From: Phoenix dactylifera
Lineage: Eukaryota > Streptophyta > Magnoliopsida > Arecales > Arecaceae
Assembly: GCF_009389715.1 (NCBI RefSeq)
Contig: NW_024067786.1
Span: 186,001-250,000 of the forward strand
DNA length: 64,000 nucleotides
Direction of reading: 5' to 3'
This document shows, one piece after another, positions 60,000-64,000 of this stretch (the stretch's first letter is position 1; every line of letters begins with the position of its first letter). Below the pieces are notes generated by a model. That model did not search any database. It saw only the letters and a list, made by a program, of their open reading frames with translations, and was not told the DNA's origin. The position numbers and the translations under genes are program-made.

Positions 60000-61089
60000 T
60001 TAAAGTTATATGCTATTGTTCAGGATTAAAGTTGTTATTTATGAGTTTGTGCTGCATCTCGATGGCTGGTTGAAAGAGTTGAACTTTATTGTATGACGGA
60101 ATTGAAGGTTGATCTTAAATATGGTTGATTTTTTTCCCTATTAAATGAAAAGGATGGGCTGTACGTTGCTGCATGGGTACCTGACACTAATCAATAGCAT
60201 GAGTTATAGTTGCTACAGCATTTGTCTCAGGTTGCTGAACTGCCTGCTCGCTCTCTTAAACTGCCGCATTGAAGGCATTTATGAGGCCGGAAATGGGGGA
60301 TTAATTTGCTTTGACCTGCACTTGGCTGTTAAAATATTTTTAACAGAAAAAAAAAATAATTTTATTTTTTGTTCTGTTATTTTTTATATCTCAAAAATTA
60401 TATATATTTGTATATAAATTTTATATAAAAAAATATAGACTGATATAGAATTATACTAATAATAAAAAATATTGTTAACTCACGTTGTTATGTAATTTCT
60501 AAAATTACTTTAATTAAATTATGTTAATAAAAAATATGCTAAAAAAATTATGGACAATATAAATTGTTATGTAATTTTTAAAATTATTCTCTGCCCCCGG
60601 GTTATCTTATCCTCTTGGAACTTTCTCTCCTACAAAGCTAGCTTTGGCAAACATATATAAAAAAAAAAAAAGAGAAAAAGAAAAGTTAGCGAACAAAGTT
60701 TGGGGTGTGTTTATCTCTCTTAACAAAAGAAAATGTTGAAATGATTGCTATGAACTAGGTTCATCAAGATGAAATTGGAGTTGTCAAAGAACCTGATTGC
60801 AGGTCATTCAAGGGAGGTGGTGCCACTACAGCAACAATAGATTTTCTCGACTCATAAATAAAAGATGATCATACTAGGTAACAACATGCGCCGAGAAAAA
60901 TGATTCAAAGATGTGGAGTTCCAACAATCTCAAATGGAATCATCTCTGATCAGTCCCAACAGTCCTATAAGCCCCAACAATATGATTTCAGTCTCAGTAC
61001 AAGCCTCATGCTGATTACCCAGGCAAGAAGGCTGTTATGTGTGATTTGCAAATCCAGAGTAATTTGATTGAAAGTCCATGTATTAAGTT
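60000..61089. other. AT-rich non-coding interval
   Basis: The first ~150 bases are the probable KCS 3' UTR. The rest has A/T runs and repeated ATATTAATAAAAAATAT-like motifs at 60440-60560. No gene recognised. Confidence 0.5.
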
Positions 61090-63077
61090 TTGTTACAATC
61101 TAATTATTTTAATTCATTTACCTTCATTGTTTTAATGCATATTCTATTACATTTTAACAAATGGACAGGAGAGAGTGAGGACGAGATGATGTGTGGCAGC
61201 TTCGTAAGGGTGAGAAAATCATTATTCGATGCAACAAATTGGGGCTGCCCATCAAGAGGGTTGGAAGCTTTTTATTAAGTTTTCTTAATCGGTTGCGCAT
61301 AGGGGTCAATTGTGTCCGCTAAACTATATGAAGTGGAATGATATGCTTTCTTCGTATAAGGTTGAGCTTCTTAGAGTTGTACAAATAAAGAATTAAATTT
61401 GATATTATTAATTTGATACCTTCTTAATGTTAATTTGTTTACTATCATAATTTTAATTTTTGATTTAACATTGTTATAACATTCTTTACTTTGATGTAGA
61501 GTAAGTTTGTGCTCCCTTCAGAGAACTATGATTGGGTGCTAAAGTTTCTTAACTGCAAATAGAAAGAATATAAGGTAAAGTCGAAGACGGACAATAAAGG
61601 CGAGGGTAAGATAGAGGAAGACGTTGTTCGTGTTTATCCTCCTGATATATATCCTCATCAGTGGAGGGAGCTTGTTTACTACTGATTTTTCCAAAGAGGA
61701 CAAGTTGTATATACGCTTTCAATACCTTATATTGTATTTATTATTACATCGAATATATTACATTGTTTACTTTTTTTGGGCAGACATATTCCGATATTGG
61801 TAAAGCTGCACGAGCATCTCAGACAGTTACTCACACTTCAGGCTCAAAGAGTTATGTGAGGCATAGAGATGAATTTGTAAGTTTTTTTGAAACTCTTTGA
61901 AACTCTTCTATTTTATAGCATATATAGCTTGCCAATATACTTTAGGTTGTAGATGGAAGAACATGAGAGAGAGCTTGGTGAGGTGAAATTCTATAGGATG
62001 ACTCACATTCACCGAGATAGCAGCTTTATCTGGAAGGAGTCGAGAGATATAGTTGTATGTATCCATCTTTGATTTGCGCCACAATTTTTTATTAGTTTTA
62101 TTTTTTTCAACCATTAATATGTGACTATTTTTTTTCAATAGATATAAGACAAGGCTTCATCCCTTATTTCAGAGCGTGTTGGAGTCATCATCATCTAGCA
62201 CTATCAGTCACGTCGAAGCTCAGGTGTTCGCCGAATTGATATTTTCGAAGTGTTATGGTTGAGTGAGGGGTTATGGCATTGGAGTTACCCCCACTCAATT
62301 GTTTATAGTGAGCAGATATACCTAAGATGCCATAGAAGGTGGTAGCACTACAAATTCTTGTAGTCTGAAGGTAGCGATGGAGGAACTAAGACAAAGCTAT
62401 CATACAGAGACGGAGTAGATGAGGTAGAGCTATCAAACAGATATAAAGGAGTTGAGGCAGAGCCATTAGATAGAGATACAATCTTTGAAGGCTCAGCTTG
62501 ACCAGATTTCATCTATGTTGCATAAATTTGCTCCTCCTTGTAGAGATGATGAAGATGATGCCATCGACCCCTGATATATCGTAGACTATTTATTTAGGAG
62601 TTCTATATGCATACTTTTTATGTTTTCGAAGCACATTATAAATGTAAATTGACAATATAAATGTAATCATATTTTACAATATGAATTTTTCGAATTATCC
62701 ATTTGAGCGACGTGTGATTTTTGTTATACATGTGTTTGGTAAATGTATACATAATTTTTAAAAAAATTTAAATAATTATTTTTTAAAAAAATAACTCTAA
62801 CGATGCTTTTAAGCGTCGTTAAAAAGTAGCTCAACTTTCCGACGCCTATTAGCATCGGCAACTGCCCGATGCTAGTAGCGTTAGCAGTTGCCGACGCTTA
62901 TAAGTGTCATCAGTATTTGCCGACGCTTTTTAAAAGCATCGAAAAATAAATTTTTTACGCCTATATTGATGACGTTTTTGTGATGTTTTAGAAAGCGTCG
63001 GCAATAAAAATACCGACATTTATAAGTGTCGATATATGCATTAAAAAGCATCAAAAAATTTTCTTTTTTCAGTAGCA
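61090..63077 (+). mobile_element. CACTA (En/Spm) transposon fragment: second ORF and right end
   Basis: Decayed exons match the plant Ptta/En/Spm transposase-associated protein (Transposase_24 type): YSDIGKAARASQTVTHTSGS then KSYVRHRDEF (61780-61880), LGEVKFYRMTHIHRDSSFIW (61975-62040), DKASSLISERVGV (62150-62190), and a coiled-coil tail MEELRQSYHTE..LDQISSMLHKF (62380-62570). Right-end subterminal repeats of the GACGCTTATAAGTGTC type fill 62790-63060, and the terminus is TTTTTTCAGTAG near 63075. The left end and the main transposase were not found. Stops interrupt the frame, so it is not functional. Confidence 0.75.
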
Positions 63078-63582
63078 TTCTACCAGTGGAAAACCTTGAA
63101 GAATATGGAGATGGAATGATCTAGCTTCTCTAATAATGCAATTGATGATGATTGCGAGTCAAAATTTATTATTAAAGGAGCTATTTGGATAATTCTATTG
63201 GATTCATGGATTTAGAATTGGATTGCTAGCATTAAGGAGTAGCAAGCCCATCCTGTCCCACATTACCTCTTCCAACCCATCCTTAAAGGAGTAAAAAAAA
63301 AAGGACCAATAGACGCCTTTTTCTCTCCTACAAGATGTAAGTTGCAAGTTGCGAGGGTATTGGATTGATATGGTCATACCCAAATGAGCCACCTAATTCA
63401 TAAATATAGTAGGAAATTTAGTTCAATTCTCTTGTATTACTCAAACAAGCCTGAGGAACCTAACCTGAGATGGCAGTTTCATATTTATACCATCACAAGA
63501 TAGCCATTTGTAGTTTGGCTCCGAGACCATTGCAAATAGGGACGATGTTGTGACAAAGGGACCCTGGATTATCGCTAGCCAG
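63078..63582. other. Short non-coding spacer between two CACTA fragments
   Basis: No gene recognised in 500 bases. Confidence 0.5.
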
Positions 63583-64000
63583 CACTACAGGAGAACTTAC
63601 CTTTTTCGACGCTTTTTAGGCCTTTAGCGACGCTTATAAGAGTCGGCGATACCGGAGTGGGAAAACTTTTTGCCGACGCTACATGAAAGCGTCGGCAAAA
63701 ACGGCTTTGCCGACGCTTTTCGCCGACGCTTTAAAGCGTCGGCCAATACTATTTTCCGACGCTATAAAGCGTAGGAAAAAACCATCGTGACACGTGGGTT
63801 ACGCCTAGGCCGTGGGTTTTTACCAACGCTTTAAAGCGTCGGGAAATGTAATTATTTTAAAAAAAAATTAAAAATATCAAACTCCATAAATTTACATTTA
63901 TCATAAAACACGCATTATACAATATGAATACATTGAGATTGACACAAACATTCAGATCATTCGAAATATTTATATTGTCATATCTGATTAAATTTACATA
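63583..64000 (+). mobile_element. Left end of a second CACTA transposon, running off the window
   Basis: CACTACAGGAGAACTTACC starts at 63583. Subterminal palindromes such as GACGCTTTAAAGCGTC occur several times in 63620-63845, then AT-rich DNA continues to the window end. Confidence 0.85.

Overview
The window is nuclear DNA of a flowering plant, very probably a monocot and possibly a palm. The support is spliced plant genes with GT-AG introns, plant-only families (B-class GATA factor with an LLM motif, 3-ketoacyl-CoA synthase, plant importin alpha) and a dense load of plant transposable elements. The palm guess rests only on the general look of the repeats and was not tested.

Layout. 0-3 kb: a proline-rich cell-wall-type protein, then non-coding DNA. 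3.0-5.3 kb: a 2.3 kb solo LTR with a perfect 5-bp target duplication. 5.3-12.9 kb: mostly non-coding, with a 550-bp purine-only tract and a degraded, still intron-bearing copy of the NEDD8-E1 regulatory subunit gene AXR1. 13.0-13.6 kb: a three-exon GATA transcription factor on the minus strand. 15.1-19.4 kb: a non-coding LTR retrotransposon partly duplicated in tandem together with its host flank. 21.3-21.7 kb: a hAT-type MITE. 21.9-28.4 kb: a minus-strand P-loop NTPase gene broken by a Ty1/Copia element inserted exactly inside the Walker A motif. 28.7-32.1 kb: a deletion derivative of a chromovirus (Ty3/Gypsy) that keeps an open integrase-tail plus chromodomain frame. 32.1-33.0 kb: one end of a CACTA transposon with a TATA box and mini-exon. 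34.3-38.9 kb: a complete ten-exon importin alpha gene on the minus strand. 41.0-47.8 kb: a PIF/Harbinger transposon with an intact Myb/SANT-like gene and a nearly intact DDE transposase. 49.4-56.0 kb: a Tat-like Ty3/Gypsy element with gag fused to the integrase tail and a long antisense ORF. 58.4-60.0 kb: a two-exon 3-ketoacyl-CoA synthase. 61-64 kb: two more CACTA fragments.

The genes do not form a pathway. The four apparently intact host genes (proline-rich protein, GATA factor, importin alpha, 3-ketoacyl-CoA synthase) are separated by 15-25 kb of nested or adjacent transposons, as is normal for a large plant genome. The host sequence damaged by this activity comprises the P-loop NTPase and the AXR1-like copy. 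I see no wholly new system. The most notable points are the Copia insertion in the Walker A codons, the tandem duplication that carried the retrotransposon's flank, and the internally deleted elements that keep selected domains.
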